DNA of 64,000 bases from Lolium rigidum (GCF_022539505.1 NC_061508.1:35644256-35708255); one strand, 5' to 3'; shown: positions 44,437 to 56,900, numbered from the stretch's first letter. A program made the numbers and translations. The notes: generated by a model from the sequence alone, not told the origin.

Positions 44437-44740
44437 TTTTTTTTTTTTTGAGAATCACAGTACAAACGCAGACGCTCACATACACGCGCATACACTCACC
44501 CCTATGAACGCACACACGCACACCCTACCCCTATGAGCACCTTCGAAAGACTGAGCCGGCGGATTGGATCTTGAAATTGACGAAGTCACCACAGGCGCCT
44601 CGCTGTCGACGGGAACGTCGCCTCCCACTGAATGAATATTCCGCCTTTATGAGACACACAGATGTCAAACCTGTGGTTTGAACTCTGGTGGGCTGGGGGT
44701 ACAACCACCCTCCTAACCACCCAACCTCAGGTTGGTTCTC
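44437..44740 (-). mobile_element. Au-type SINE
   Basis: The element reads on the minus strand from 44740: GGTTGGGTGGTTAGGAGGGT (Pol III A-box region), then GAGTTCAAACC (B box), then GTGGGAGGCGACGTTCCCGT, GGCGCCTGTGGTGACTTCGT and CTCATAGGGGTAGGGTGTGC, ending in a T-run on the plus strand (44437-44449). This is the layout of the Au SINE family of plants. An exact 13-bp target duplication, ACCCACACCACAT, lies at 44424-44436 and 44741-44753. It inserted inside the promoter-like segment. Confidence 0.93.
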
Positions 44741-44753
44741 ACCCACACCACAT

Positions 44754-44954
44754 ATTGTCATGGTAGTTGCAACACATCAAACAAAGCACACTTCAGCTGC
44801 CTCCTTATAAACTTGGGAGAGAGAGCGAGACGTGTGACAGCATAAACATGCCCGCGTCGATGACTGGCCAGGTGGCTGAGGTCCACCACCCATGTTGGGA
44901 GAGACGTTTTGCACCTGGAAGTTAATTAGATTCAGTGTTATTCACATGACACAC
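44754..44954. other. Second copy of the promoter-like segment
   Basis: Together with 44395-44436 (split from it by the SINE) this repeats the order seen at 38780-39210: TCATGGTAGTTGCAACACATC, CTTCAGCTGCC, CCTTATAAACTTGGGAGAGAG, GGCTGAGGTCCACCACCCATG, TTTTGCACCTG, ATTCAGTGTTATTCAC. It is cut at 44954 by the long-LTR element. Copy 1 has about 180 extra bases in the middle. Confidence 0.6.
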
Positions 44955-45590
44955 TGTAATGTCCCAGGTTTAGAGACGATCGAGGGGTAGATTTTAGAAA
45001 GGGATGTGCATTGCATTGTAATTTACGGGGAAATTTCGCGCTTTTAAACAAAAACTGCATCGAAGGGGGACAAGTTTCTCTCTCGACACCTTACAGGGTT
45101 AGGGTTTCGAGAGTGCGACAAACTTGCTCTTATCTAACTAAACTAGGGTTTTGAGAAGAGAGGGAGAGTTTGCATCATAACTTAAGTTGCATGATTGAAT
45201 TCAAACCTAAGTTGAATTTGAATTTCAAATTCAAACATCAAATAAATATCTCATAAATTCAATTGTGAGGAAATTCATTAAGTAAATTATAAATAATAAA
45301 CAATATGAACAATTAAAATAAAGTAAAGCTCATTAGAGAAAACTTTGAGCTTTATTGATAATCACACATTATACATTGTCAATTACAATATTCAGAATTG
45401 AAATAAAGGAATTATTACAACACATTACACAAATTGGGATAAATAGAAAAAGAAGATAAAAGAAAAGTACAAGTATGAATCTATCCTAAATACTACAATG
45501 TGAATATCATCTAATCTTGAGCTTGAAGATCATCTTGTCCATTTGATCATCATTTTGAACCTGCACATAAACACAACAAACACAAGTTAT

Positions 45591-45613
45591 GCCAAGTGGC
45601 ATAGCCACTTGGC
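45591..45613. repeat. Perfect inverted repeat, 10-bp arms, 3-bp loop
   Basis: GCCAAGTGGC, loop ATA, GCCACTTGGC. It lies in the outer LTR; in RNA it would form a strong small hairpin. Confidence 0.95.
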
Positions 45614-46745
45614 AGGTTAGAAATAAAATGAAAGTTGAGAGGATATGACCAAAGCTGCCGAGCTGATCCTCTCACAGCCAAGTGCAAAGTATCAGGAACA
45701 CACACACACACACACACAGGCAGCTCACACTGCATGTGTGCATGCTCACCAGCACACTCACACAGGGGGAGTCACCAACACATGCCAGGCTAAGCTGTCG
45801 AGCAGGGAAGCAAAGGCCAGCCATATATAAGCTTTTCACAGACCAAAACCCTAGCTATTTGCTTCATCCATCGACAAGCAACGGGGTAAGTCACCAAGAA
45901 CACCAAGAACAGCTAGAACAAGAAGAACAGCCGGTCTTTGTTCAACCTGTCCAAACTCACCACTGAACCAAACCAAGAATCACAAGCCACAAGGAGGAGC
46001 AGGGCAAGTCAAGCAAACCATCAGAAGCAAAACCTCTACACCAACACACTATTTCTAGGAGCTGGAGTGAGGTATACCAAGCATCATGGACAAACCAGAT
46101 GGTTTTGTTCATATATAAGCATATGCATCAAGCACACATGATCAACAAGGTGTGATACCCAAGATTGTGTCATCATCTGGTTATTAAACCATATGGTGCA
46201 AGCAAGAGCAGAAAGGCCACTGGTCAATCATCAAAAGGGAACAACGAGATATAACAATAATTGCATAAGCTGCGAAATCCAGCAAAAGATGAAAGCACAA
46301 GTCAGCCTAGTTGCACACACTTAGCACCTATAGCTAATTGGCCATCAGACATAGACAAATCCTTGTCTATTTGATTTCAACATCAAAGGCTACTGGCAAT
46401 CCAATAAATGGATCACCCGAAAGCGAGTTAGTGAGCCACAGACAAATCAACAAGAGGGAGCTACCCTAGGGCAGCATATGAATATTGCCGGGGTCACCTC
46501 AACCACTAAAACAGCCAAACCACCAAGCCAAGCACAAATATCATCACCCAGATATGGGTTCAAAGATGAGCTAGGGTCCCCAACCACTGTTGGCATCCCT
46601 CTAGCTCAATCAAGTCTATTACAAGAATCATCACTGCAAGCAGTTCATCTCATTTATCCATCAAACAAAGCAAGGTAATACAGATAAATGAATTATACAA
46701 GTAACCAAGTCACCAGAACCATGCACATGATCCAGAGGATCACTG

Positions 46746-46765
46746 CAAGCATCAGCTGATGCTTG
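46746..46765. repeat. 20-bp perfect palindrome
   Basis: CAAGCATCAGCTGATGCTTG, self-complementary over its whole length, 60 bp left of the nested insertion point. Confidence 0.95.
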
Positions 46766-48908
46766 AGCAAGCACTTGCACTGATCTGTGCCACACAGACA
46801 CTAGGAAAAGCCTCAGTGAGGTTGGAATATGTAACACCCCAAAATTTTAAAACAAAGATAAAATGAATTTCCCTAGTTCCAAATTTTGGAACCAACAAAA
46901 ACTTTTATTAAATTAAGTGTGATACATAGTGATCTTGCTTAATTCTTGTGCTATTGCCATGATTGCTTGTTATAGTAGTTTGAAATGATCTTAAACCCTA
47001 AACCTCACCCCTCCTATCACCATACTAGTTAAAATAAAATAAAAGGAAATTAAATAAGAAAAAGGCATATGTGCCTATGGCTAAAATTATAAATCTTTAC
47101 TCTAGACTTTTCCACTTTAGTTAGAGGATTGGAAATGCTTCATAAACCTTATATAATACTTCCTAAATCTTTTCCAAGTTGAAACCAAAGAAAATAAAAA
47201 GAAACTAAAAATGCCGTAGAGGCATATGAGAGTAAAATAGCAAATAGGGGAATTTGAGAAATTTGACCCTAGGACTTGTGGTGAATGGTTGGATTACCTC
47301 CATATATCATTTCAACAATCCACAACACCTTTTGAATCAAGCCAAGTCAAATTAAAAATCTCAAATGCACCATATGCATAAAGTCATATGTGACACATAG
47401 CCAATTCACTAAACCTTGACCTATGACTTTAAACCTTGACCAAATGGTGTGAAACCACCTCTAAGCCTAATATAACACTAAATTGACCCTAACTCATGTC
47501 CAAGTAAAGCAAGATCAACAATTTACAAGGTTAATGAAATTTGACACATCATCTCTTATGTATTAAGGCCAAATTTGCAAATCTTTGAACAAGACCAATT
47601 GAATTGGTTTCAATGCTCTTAAAATGTTTCTAAACTAATAAGAACCACATTAGAGTCAAGAAAAGTCAAATCAAATGGAGAGAATTCAAATGGTGAGATA
47701 ATTCCATTTTTACTCACATACACTCTATGTAGAAATGCAAATTCTTCACCAAGGACATAATTACTTGTTTCCTTGCTTCTAAAATACTTCAATATGATAA
47801 ACTAACACAATTGCATCATTGGATCAAGAATCAAATCAAGAGAAATCAAGAATTCTTCATACATGTGATAATGGTCACTTGGGCTAAAAATATTTTCTTC
47901 ATCACTTTACCCCCCTGTATTTCTCAAATCCTAAACTAAACTTTGTCAACCAAAGCCATGTCATCCAAGACCATGTCAAGGTGAGTACTTTTCATGTTGA
48001 CCACCATGGCTATAGTTGACTAGGTTGACCAGAATTAAAATGCCAAAATGGGATCTGAGAATAAAAAGAAGATCATCTCAAATTTGAAACTTTGCAATTC
48101 TCTTCCAAAATGAGTACCACCACCACCAATACTTCACTCTAATTATATAAAAGAGATTCACCAAAAAGATCTGCAAAATTCAAAGAAAAGTCTCTTGCGG
48201 CCATTCCGTCGAACAAGGTTGCAGGCATCAATTCCAATTAGAGTTACATGCTATTGTCCAGCAGATTTGAGCCTAAACCACTTTGCAATGGTGATCATTA
48301 GCTAGTTCTACACCCCCTGCCTCTAGCCCAGTACTTGCATGGTCGATTAAAGCCAAGGAAAAACCCTAAACTATGCACAACTCCACCATGCCGGCCACTT
48401 TGGCATCTCCAACACCAGCCCGACATTTTAACCCGTGCCCTTGTCCTGGAGCATCCGCAATGCATAAGGACACCAAAGGTACCGCTCACTCGATCGATCG
48501 TGCACGGACTTGATCGAACAGCCATGCCAAAACCCCGCCGGTACACGCCCGGGCACGCGGTGAGCGCGCTCCGGCGTGCGCCGAGACGCCGTGCACTCGA
48601 GCGTGCTCGTCCTCGCCCTGCATCCCTATGGCCGCGTCGACTAGCCACTCCACTCACCCTACGCGCTAGACACGCTCAAGCACCGCCCGAGCCTCGTCAC
48701 CGTCGTCCTCCTCGCCGAAGTACCGCGGGTGCCGAGATGCTCCCTGCAAGAAATCGAGCAATCCTATCTCCCCCTCTCGCCCTAGCTAGTCGTTGAGCAT
48801 CTCCAGGACGACGCCTACACGTACCCGTCCTCGCCTTGCCCTTTGGAGCACCACGAGAGCCGCGCCATGGCCGCGCCCTTGCGAGCACCCCTCGGCTCAC
48901 CTCGACAC

Positions 48909-48916
48909 TATAAATA
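48909..48916 (+). promoter_or_regulatory. TATA box of the 5' LTR
   Basis: TATAAATA in ACACTATAAATAGAGACC, followed by a C/T-rich stretch (TCTTCACACCATCTGCTCCC) at the distance expected for a transcription start. The same site in the 3' LTR is at 56007-56014. This is the most convincing Pol II promoter in the window. Confidence 0.75.
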
Positions 48917-51299
48917 GAGACCACTCCGGGACGCTATCTTCACACCATCTGCTCCCCTCTCCTCACTAAGCATTCCTACACGGTCAATTTCACCCGAGCT
49001 CGCCGGAGCTGCTCGAATTGCGAGCTCGAGTCCGCCGGAGCCCGCAGAAGCTCTGCCTCGATTGACGCCTCCCCGAGCTCCACAACTGCGCCAGTAGCCT
49101 CCTCGTCGACGACAGCTTCTCCGCGCACCTTGCCAGAGTCCTGCAACGGCCTGGTAAGCCCTCCGACCCCCTACCGCCGCCGTGACCTCGTCGGAATCCC
49201 GTCGGTGACGACGACGCTCACCTGCCGTTGATCCTCGTTCTAATCCTACGGTCGAGATAGAAAATACCGCTTCGGCGTTTAAAGAGGCGCCGACAGGTGG
49301 CCCCCACCCTGTCGGCGCAGCCCACCCGCACCCGTTGCTTGCTCGGGCCGCGCTCGTGTAATTTAAATCGTTTCGGCCCGTTAGCATTTCCCGCCGGGCC
49401 CAAGAATTCAAATAGAATTAATCCAATTAGTTCAAATTCAAATACTGATGCTAACTTCAAAATTGAATACCTCGAAATCTACTGCACCAAATTTGACCAA
49501 TTTTATATATTTAGAAAGCCCATAAAATTATCTAAATAATGGCACTGGCCTCATATCCAAATTCGTATTAGAATTTAAATGACAAAAATAACAAGGCAGG
49601 GCCTTTTCTAACTTCAAATAATTATTAAAAATAATCTATAAATGATTTTAAGTTAGTTCCAACTCTAATAAATCACAAATGATGTCCTCTAATTGATTAT
49701 GCAATAATATAGCATAGTTGTTTGCATGATCATGGACTAGATCCCAATAGTGGCTATGTGGCCATTTCTAGCCCATTTAAATTATTTCCCAATTTAAGAA
49801 TTTAAATCTATGAGGTGTAGCACCTCATTTAAATCATCTTCTCAAGTTGTATGAAGTAATGTGATGACCCTTGTTGCTTGATCTCATATTTGCTCACTTA
49901 AGAAATTAAATGATTGCCATAGTAGCATTTAAATTGTTCCAACTAATTATTAAATCATATGAGAGGTATCCCTCTCATTTAAACCTTTGTCTCAAGTAAT
50001 TCTACATGAGGTAGAGACCATGGTCTATTAACTCTCATATGGAATTATTTGATGATATTAAATCATTACTATGTTGGTATTAAATTGCATGAGGTGTATT
50101 CCCTCATTTAAATCATGTTTCTCAAATAGTAAGTGTGAAGTGTTGACCTTAGTCAACATGTGCTCATACCTTAGTATTTGAGGAAATTAAATCTTAACCA
50201 TATTTAATGAAAGGAGATTAGTTCTCCAAATAAATAAATAGAAACATTAATTAATATTGTAATGAGAGGAAACTATTTCCTCCAAAGCATTAAGGAGTTA
50301 TACTAATAAATAATTATAATGAGAGGAAATTATTTTTCCTTTAAAATAAAACCAAGTAGATCACCATGCTACTAAGATGTGATGCTAGCATAGGCTTGGT
50401 GAATCTTTGGTGTGTTTAGTCTAGCATGTAAGTTTTGTGTGGTGATTGTATCCTCGTATTCGTTTATAGACGCTAGTACCGAAGGCTACGAAGGGGACGA
50501 CGAGAACATCTACGGAGAAGAAGGAGGAACATTTTGATCCATACACCAACCAAGGCAAGCTAACACTCTTGCAAGGTTCCCTTGTGCAAAGCTCTACAAG
50601 AGCAAGGCACCAATATTTTTACCTTATGCTTAATGCTCCTATCCCAAGTTTTTACCTTACAAGCTTTTCTAAATTTTGTTTATCAAAGTTTACCTTTTTG
50701 ATTCATGATTCACTTGGTTTAGATATGGAGTAGAACAAGAGCATCATAGTTAGCCTAGAGCAAGACAAGCTAGTTAGCACCCCTCATGACTAGTTGCTAG
50801 TGCTAAAGTTTAGAATTTACTATTAGAGATGGGAACTTGTGAAAACCAATGACTTTGAAAACCTTGGAATGATGAGTCATTCTATTGAAAGATTTTGAAG
50901 GTGAATATGACTGGAAAATGACTTGGTGAATTTTACGAAAACTGATGGTTGGGTTCGGATGCGATACCATTCCAATTTACAAGTACCCCCACAATACACG
51001 ATTATGGGTAGGGCTTAGCTGGAAATTTATGTGTCTTAGTATGGGTTCCCTCTAAACAAGCGTCATCGGGGTTATGCCCAAAGCTGCCTCCACAACACAA
51101 CGAAACGACGTTAAAGAAGAGGTGAATGTCCGGCCCAAGCCTCGTGCGGTTCCCGGGTTGACTGCGGTTTTCACCGGGAGGCCAAGCTCATGGGGAGAGG
51201 TGCCTATACTAGGATATGTAAGTGAAAGGTTATGGTTGATGATCCGCGTACTCGAGTTACGATTATTCAGGGTTACCCCGACGGATGTAATCAAAAGTT

Positions 51300-51380
51300 G
51301 TGGCACAAGTGTACAACCTCTGCAGAGTGTAAACCTATTCGAATAGCCGCGTCCACGGTTAAGGACGGTTGGAAAGGCCA
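51300..51380 (+). repeat. LTR module shared between two long-LTR families
   Basis: The segment GTGGCACAAGTGTACAACCT, CTCTGCAGAGTGTAAAC, CTATTCGAATAG, CCGCGTCCACGG…GGACGG recurs at 58398-58478 and, on the minus strand with several changes, at 19985-20065 and 28537-28617 in the LARD-like LTRs. Both palindromes, CTCTGCAGAG and CTATTCGAATAG (51335-51346 and 20017-20028), are kept, although one LARD LTR has lost a base in the first. A partial form (CACACCTCTGCGAGTGTAAAG) is at about 61480-61500 in the outer LTR. Confidence 0.8.
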
Positions 51381-52012
51381 TACTTGTTCCGTCATCAGAC
51401 CATTTTCAAAAATGTGACATATGACTTGTGTTTTAAATTTTGAAAGGTGAAGGGTGGATTTGAATTAAAAATACAACCGAGTTGTGGGAATGACACTAAT
51501 ATTCCCACTTGAGTTAGTCTAGTGATTCAAGCATCTTTACTAAATGTTTATGAAATAAACTTGGCTTTATGCAAATAAACCTAGAGCTTAGTATCCCCTT
51601 ACTAGAATTGATAGTTCTTACACTAGTATTAGTTTGCGAGTACTTTAAAGTACTCATGGCTTTGTCCCTGGCTATTCAAATGGCCGGACTTTGAAGGAGA
51701 ACAACGAGTACGAGGAAGATGGACAACGGGACGTCTACGACAACTAGGACCGCTCCCGACGTCAAGCGTTGGCCTGTGGATTAGATAGCCACTACTACTT
51801 CGCTTCCGCTATTTGTGATGTTCGTTGATCGATAGATCAACTACTATTGTAATATTGGATCATGTGATCTACCTTTGTAAGACGATTATGTGTTGTAATA
51901 AATGATGACTCTATGATATTCAACTATTATGTCTCGCAACAACAATATTCCTGGGATTGCGATGTATGGCATAATAGGCATACTGGACTTAAAAATCCGG
52001 GTGTTGACAAGT

Positions 52013-52024
52013 TGGTATCGAGCC
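52013..52024 (+). promoter_or_regulatory. Primer-binding site of the gag-only element
   Basis: TGGTATCGAGCC, 3 bp inside the 5' LTR, close to the initiator Met tRNA type (TGGTATCAGAGCC) with one base missing. It sets plus orientation. Confidence 0.85.
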
Positions 52025-52236
52025 ATTGTTTGACCTTAGGAGACCCTAGTTAGAATGGACGTTCGAAAAACCTAAGTTCAAAAACAAATGAAGTGAATAT
52101 TTTTGGAAAAACTTAGTCACTTTCGTATCTTTGAGATCTTGTTAAAAATAAGAAGTCATGCTCTTCTTTATAAACCTACATAAAATTTTGACACACTTGT
52201 TCACTCTCTAAACTTACTCATCTAACTCCCTTTCAG

Positions 52237-53030
52237 ATGGAGCCAACCAACGTCAAGTTTTACCAGCTTGGGAATGGCGGAGACTTGAGCTTCGAGAGGG
52301 ACCTTGATGCCCTGTCGAACTTTCTTGGACGCCCCCACCCCGAGTTCCACGGAGTTGAGGTCAACGACCAGCACGGTGGGGAGCTTCGGTGGGTGATCAC
52401 TGCTGATCTGAGAGGCAAGATGGAGCCTCCTACTTCTGAGAGGATCCTCTTCTCTTTGAGGGAAGGCAACTGGCTGGACGGACTGACACGTGCTCTTCAG
52501 GAAGCACTTGCCCGTCTATGCGGGCAGAATGAGGCCGCCATCCAGGGAGAGCGCTTTGCGCATCTCGCAAGGCGTGACTCCGATGGAGAACCCATGGACC
52601 TGCCGCTCCACCACGAGCTGAGGCACCATGTGGATCACCTGGACTTCATGCTTCGTTCCACACCCAGAAGGAGCTGGACAACTCGCGTGCCTACGCCAAC
52701 CGGACCCACATGGCATTGGCTCATCATGCCGATGCTATCAAGCTGCTCGCCAAGGACCGCAAGTCACTCCGTGCGCAGCGTGCCAAGAATGCCGTTACCA
52801 TCGACCACCTTCGCGCCCGGATAGTATCCTTGGAGGCCACTGTCAAGGCTCAAGAAGATCAGCTGAATGGGATGGATGAAGACGGTGAAGACATTCAGGG
52901 AGGAGAAGCCTTCCTGAGTAATGACGAGGACTTCGAGGAGGATGAGTTCACTGAAGAGGAGGACTATGAGTTTACGGAGGCCGGAGAGGATGGAATCATC
53001 CCGATCGATGTGGATGATGAGGATGAGTAG
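52237..53030 (+). pseudogene. gag-like protein 1 of the non-autonomous element (one frameshift)
   Basis: It starts MEPTNVKFYQLGNGGDLSFE. The N-terminal ~140 residues look folded (FLGRPHPEFHGVEVNDQHGG, ERILFSLREGNWLDGLTRAL) and continue to HVDHLDFMLR. Around 52663 a base is missing, and the same protein continues in the next frame: HTQKELDNSRAYANRTHMAL, then a coiled coil (DHLRARIVSLEATVKAQEDQ) and a very acidic tail ending VDDEDE* at 53030. Repaired length would be about 264 residues. No gag domain of standard type can be named; position and partner ORF suggest a structural or RNA-binding helper. Confidence 0.7.
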
Positions 53031-53270
53031 TTGCACTAGTTCACATGTGTAGGTGTGGGTATGTATCAGGATCCCCTTGTATCGTAGAGCGGTGAATGGT
53101 TCTTAAAACCAACGGTGTGTTAGCTTTGTAATGTATGATGCTTGGTATGAATGAAAAAGTGTTGTTGGTTGTACCCCTCAACACTACTCAAGTTTTGAAA
53201 CTTTTCAAGTTTATCTCAAACAAACCATAGAAATTCCTCGCTTATCTTATGATCCACCTCATTGTTCGAG

Positions 53271-53717
53271 ATGGCCCCTCCTACCCGCAACAACCCCCGT
53301 GCCCAAGCCAACCAGATGCACCTTGAGCACGCCAAGATGACTGACACCATCAACATCCTTGCCATGGAGCGCAAGGCACTTCGTCATCAACACGCCAAGA
53401 AGGACTACCTCATTGCTCGTCTCCGCGTCAGAATAGCATCACTGGAGCAGCTCATCCCAATACCCAACCATGCCCCCAGAGGCAAGTCCACTGTGACTTG
53501 CTATGAATGTGGTGTTACGGGTCATTACTCTAGAAAGTGCCCGATAAAAGCCGCCAACAATGCCCCAAGGACTGGAAGCAACGCTGTACCCATTACCCAA
53601 AAGGACAAGTCAACGGTAACCTGCTATGAATGTGGAATTGTGGGTCATTACTCCAATGAATGCCCCAAGAAGCTTGCTAGGATCTGCCTTCAATACCGCT
53701 GCAATCGCCCAGCATGA
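53271..53717 (+). CDS. Double CCHC zinc-knuckle protein of the non-autonomous element (nucleocapsid-like)
   Basis: The first ATG is at 53271 (MAPPTRNNPRAQANQ). Residues about 15-60 are a coiled coil that repeats the design of the upstream protein's coil (AMERKALRHQHAKKDYLIAR). Two CX2CX4HX4C knuckles follow: CYECGVTGHYSRKC and CYECGIVGHYSNEC. The frame ends at 53717 (…RCNRPA*). A second frame, open from 53626 to 53964, carries SAFNTAAIAQHDSIVPQAGR and NGRYYRLNAIEAREA-like text, so the original protein was longer and a frameshift lies near 53680. Such knuckles bind retroelement RNA in gag. No protease or polymerase follows. Confidence 0.8.
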   Translation: MAPPTRNNPRAQANQMHLEHAKMTDTINILAMERKALRHQHAKKDYLIARLRVRIASLEQLIPIPNHAPRGKSTVTCYECGVTGHYSRKCPIKAANNAPRTGSNAVPITQKDKSTVTCYECGIVGHYSNECPKKLARICLQYRCNRPA

Positions 53718-53890
53718 CAGCATCGTGCCACAAGCTGGAAGGAAGTTTGCCCCAAACTACCCAAACAACCGCAACGGTCGTTACTACCGCTTGAATGCCA
53801 TCGAAGCTCGGGAAGCACCACGAGACCATGCCAAGTATGTCTTCCTGTTAATAACATGCTCAATCTCTCTTAGGAACCTAACTTTTCTTA

Positions 53891-53925
53891 AAATCTCGGG
53901 ACGAGATTTGTTTAAGGGGGAAGGG
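53891..53925 (+). promoter_or_regulatory. Hairpin and polypurine tract before the 3' LTR of the gag-only element
   Basis: AAATCTCG, loop GGA, CGAGATTT (53891-53909) is followed by TGTTT and the purine run AAGGGGGAAGGG (53914-53925), ending 2 bp before the LTR at 53928. It has the same architecture as 25034-25067. Confidence 0.85.
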
Positions 53926-53927
53926 TT

Positions 53928-56900
53928 TGTAACACCCCAAAATTTTAAAACAAAGATAAAATGAATTTCCCTAGTTCCAAATTTTGGAACCAACAAAAAC
54001 TTTTATTAAATTAAGTGTGATACATAGTGATCTTGCTTAATTCTTGTGCTATTGCCATGATTGCTTGTTATAGTAGTTTGAAATGATCTTAAACCCTAAA
54101 CCTCACCCCTCCTATCACCATACTAGTTAAAATAAAATAAAAGGAAATTAAATAAGAAAAAGGCATATGTGCCTATGGCTAAAATTATAAATCTTTACTC
54201 TAGACTTTTCCACTTTAGTTAGAGGATTGGAAATGCTTCATAAACCTTATATAATACTTCCTAAATCTTTTCCAAGTTGAAACCAAAGAAAATAAAAAGA
54301 AACTAAAAATGCCGTAGAGGCATATGAGAGTAAAATAGCAAATAGGGGAATTTGAGAAATTTGACCCTAGGACTTGTGGTGAATGGTTGGATTACCTCCA
54401 TATATCATTTCAACAATCCACAACACCTTTTGAATCAAGCCAAGTCAAATTAAAAATCTCAAATGCACCATATGCATAAAGTCATATGTGACACATAGCC
54501 AATTCACTAAACCTTGACCTATGACTTTAAACCTTGACCAAATGGTGTGAAACCACCTCTAAGCCTAATATAACACTAAATTGACCCTAACTCATGTCCA
54601 AGTAAAGCAAGATCAACAATTTACAAGGTTAATGAAATTTGACACATCATCTCTTATGTATTAAGGCCAAATTTGCAAATCTTTGAACAAGACCAATTGA
54701 ATTGGTTTCAATGCTCTTAAAATGTTTCTAAACTAATAAGAACCACATTAGAGTCAAGAAAAGTCAAATCAAATGGAGAGAATTCAAATGGTGAGATAAT
54801 TCCATTTTTACTCACATACACTCTATGTAGAAATGCAAATTCTTCACCAAGGACATAATTACTTGTTTCCTTGCTTCTAAAATACTTCAATATGATAAAC
54901 TAACACAATTGCATCATTGGATCAAGAATCAAATCAAGAGAAATCAAGAATTCTTCATACATGTGATAATGGTCACTTGGGCTAAAAATATTTTCTTCAT
55001 CACTTTACCCCCCTGTATTTCTCAAATCCTAAACTAAACTTTGTCAACCAAAGCCATGTCATCCAAGACCATGTCAAGGTGAGTACTTTTCATGTTGACC
55101 ACCATGGCTATAGTTGACTAGGTTGACCAGAATTAAAATGCCAAAATGGGATCTGAGAATAAAAAGAAGATCATCTCAAATTTGAAACTTTGCAATTCTC
55201 TTCCAAAATGAGTACCACCACCACCAATACTTCACTCTAATTATATAAAAGAGATTCACCAAAAAGATCTGCAAAATTCAAAGAAAAGTCTCTTGCGGCC
55301 ATTACGTCGAACAGGTTGCAGGCATCAATTCCAATTGGAGTTACATGCTATTGTCCAGCAGATTTGAGCCTAAACCACTTTGCAATGGTGATCATTAGCT
55401 AGTTCTACACCCCTGCCTCTAGCCCAGTACCTGCATGGTCGATTAAAGCCAAGGAAAAACCCTAAACTATGCAAAACTACACCATGCCGGCCAACTTTGG
55501 CATCTCCACCTCCAGCCCTCGTTTTAACCCGTGCCCTTGTCCTGGAGCATCTACACTGCATAAGGACACCAACGGTACAGCTCACTCGATCGATCGTGCA
55601 CGGCCTTGATCAGAACAGCCATGCCAAAACCACCGCCGGTACACGCCCGAGCACGCGGTGAGCGCGCTCTGGCGCGCGCCAGGACGCCGTGCACTCCAGC
55701 GTGCTCGTCCTCGCCCTGCATCCCTATCGCCGCGTCGACTAGCCACTCCACTCACCCTACGTCCTAGACATGCTCGAGCACCGCCCAGAGCCTCGTCACC
55801 GTCGTCCTCGTCGTCGACGTACCGCGGGTACCGCGATGCTCCCTGCAAGAAATCGAGCAATCCTATCTCCCCTCTCTGCCCTAGCTAGTCGTTGAGCATC
55901 TCCGGGACGACGCCTACACGTACCCGTCCTCGCCTTGCCCTTTGGAGCACCACAGGAGCCGCGCCATGGCCGCGCCCTTGCAGCACCCCTCGGCTCACCT
56001 CGACACTATAAATAGAGACCACTCCGGGACGCTATCTTCACACCATCTGCTCCCCTCTCCTCACTAAGCATTCCTACACAGTCAATTTCACCAGAGCTCG
56101 CCGGAGCTGCTCGAATTGCGAGCTCGAGTCCGCCGGAGCCCGCGGAAGCTCTGCTCCGATTGACGCCTCCCCGAGCTCCACAACTGCGCCAGTAGCCTCC
56201 TCGTCGACGACAGCTTCTCCGCGCACCTTGCCAGAGTCCTGCAACGGCCTGGTAAGCCCTCCGACCCCCTACCGCCGCCGTGACCTCGTCGGAATCCCGT
56301 CGGTGACGACGACGCTCCCCTGCCGTTGATCCTCGTTCTAATCCTACGGTCGAGATAGAAAATACCGCTTCGGCGTTTAAAGAGGCGCCGACGGGTGGCC
56401 CCCACCCTGTCAGCGCAGCCCACCCGCACCCGTTGCTTGCTGGGCCGCGCTGTGTAATTTAAATCGTTTCGGCCCGTTAGCATTTCCCGCCAGGCCCAAG
56501 AATTCAAATAGAATTAATCCAATTAGTTCAAATTCAAATACTGATGCTAACTTCAAAATTGAATACCTCGAAATCTACTGCACCAAATTTGACCAATTTT
56601 ATATATTTAGAAAGCCCATAAAATTATCTAAATAATGGCACTGGCCTCATATCCAAATTCGTATTAGAATTTAAATGACAAAAATAACAAGGCAGGGCCT
56701 TTTCTAACTTCAAATAATTATTAAAAATAATCTATAAATGATTTTAAGTTAGTTCCAACTCTAATAAATCACAAATGATGTCCTCTAATTGATTATGCAA
56801 TAATATAGCATAGTTGTTTGCATGATCATGGACTAGATCCCAATAGTGGCTATGTGGCCATTTCTAGCCCATTTAAATTATTTCCCAATTTAAGAATTTA

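Larger units (their letters stand above)
44955..46829 (+). repeat. 5' LTR of the outer gypsy element, left piece
   Basis: AT-rich LTR DNA starting TGTAATGTCCC. Local features are a (CA)n run at 45697-45718 and two perfect palindromes (45591-45613 and 46746-46765). The 5 bp outside is CACAC (44950-44954), to be compared with the far end of the element outside the window. Confidence 0.65.
46830..52009 (+). repeat. 5' LTR of the gag-only element
   Basis: 5180 bp. It consists of an AT-rich left third, a GC-rich promoter-like zone at about 48330-49400 with a TATA box at 48909, and a right part with short AT-rich direct repeats (CATTTAAATCAT and similar at 49780-50290). It ends GGGTGTTGACA. It is near-identical to 53928-59104; differences are mostly single bases and 1-3 bp indels in the GC-rich zone. 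Confidence 0.93.

Noticed and set aside
44640..44740. tRNA gene (A and B box-like motifs)
   Set aside because: The boxes belong to the Au SINE, which has a tRNA-like Pol III promoter but no cloverleaf.
48335..48796. 153-codon open frame with RRAPRRRALERARPRP
   Set aside because: Lies in the GC-rich promoter zone of the LTR; indels in the other LTR copy break it, so it is not under coding constraint.
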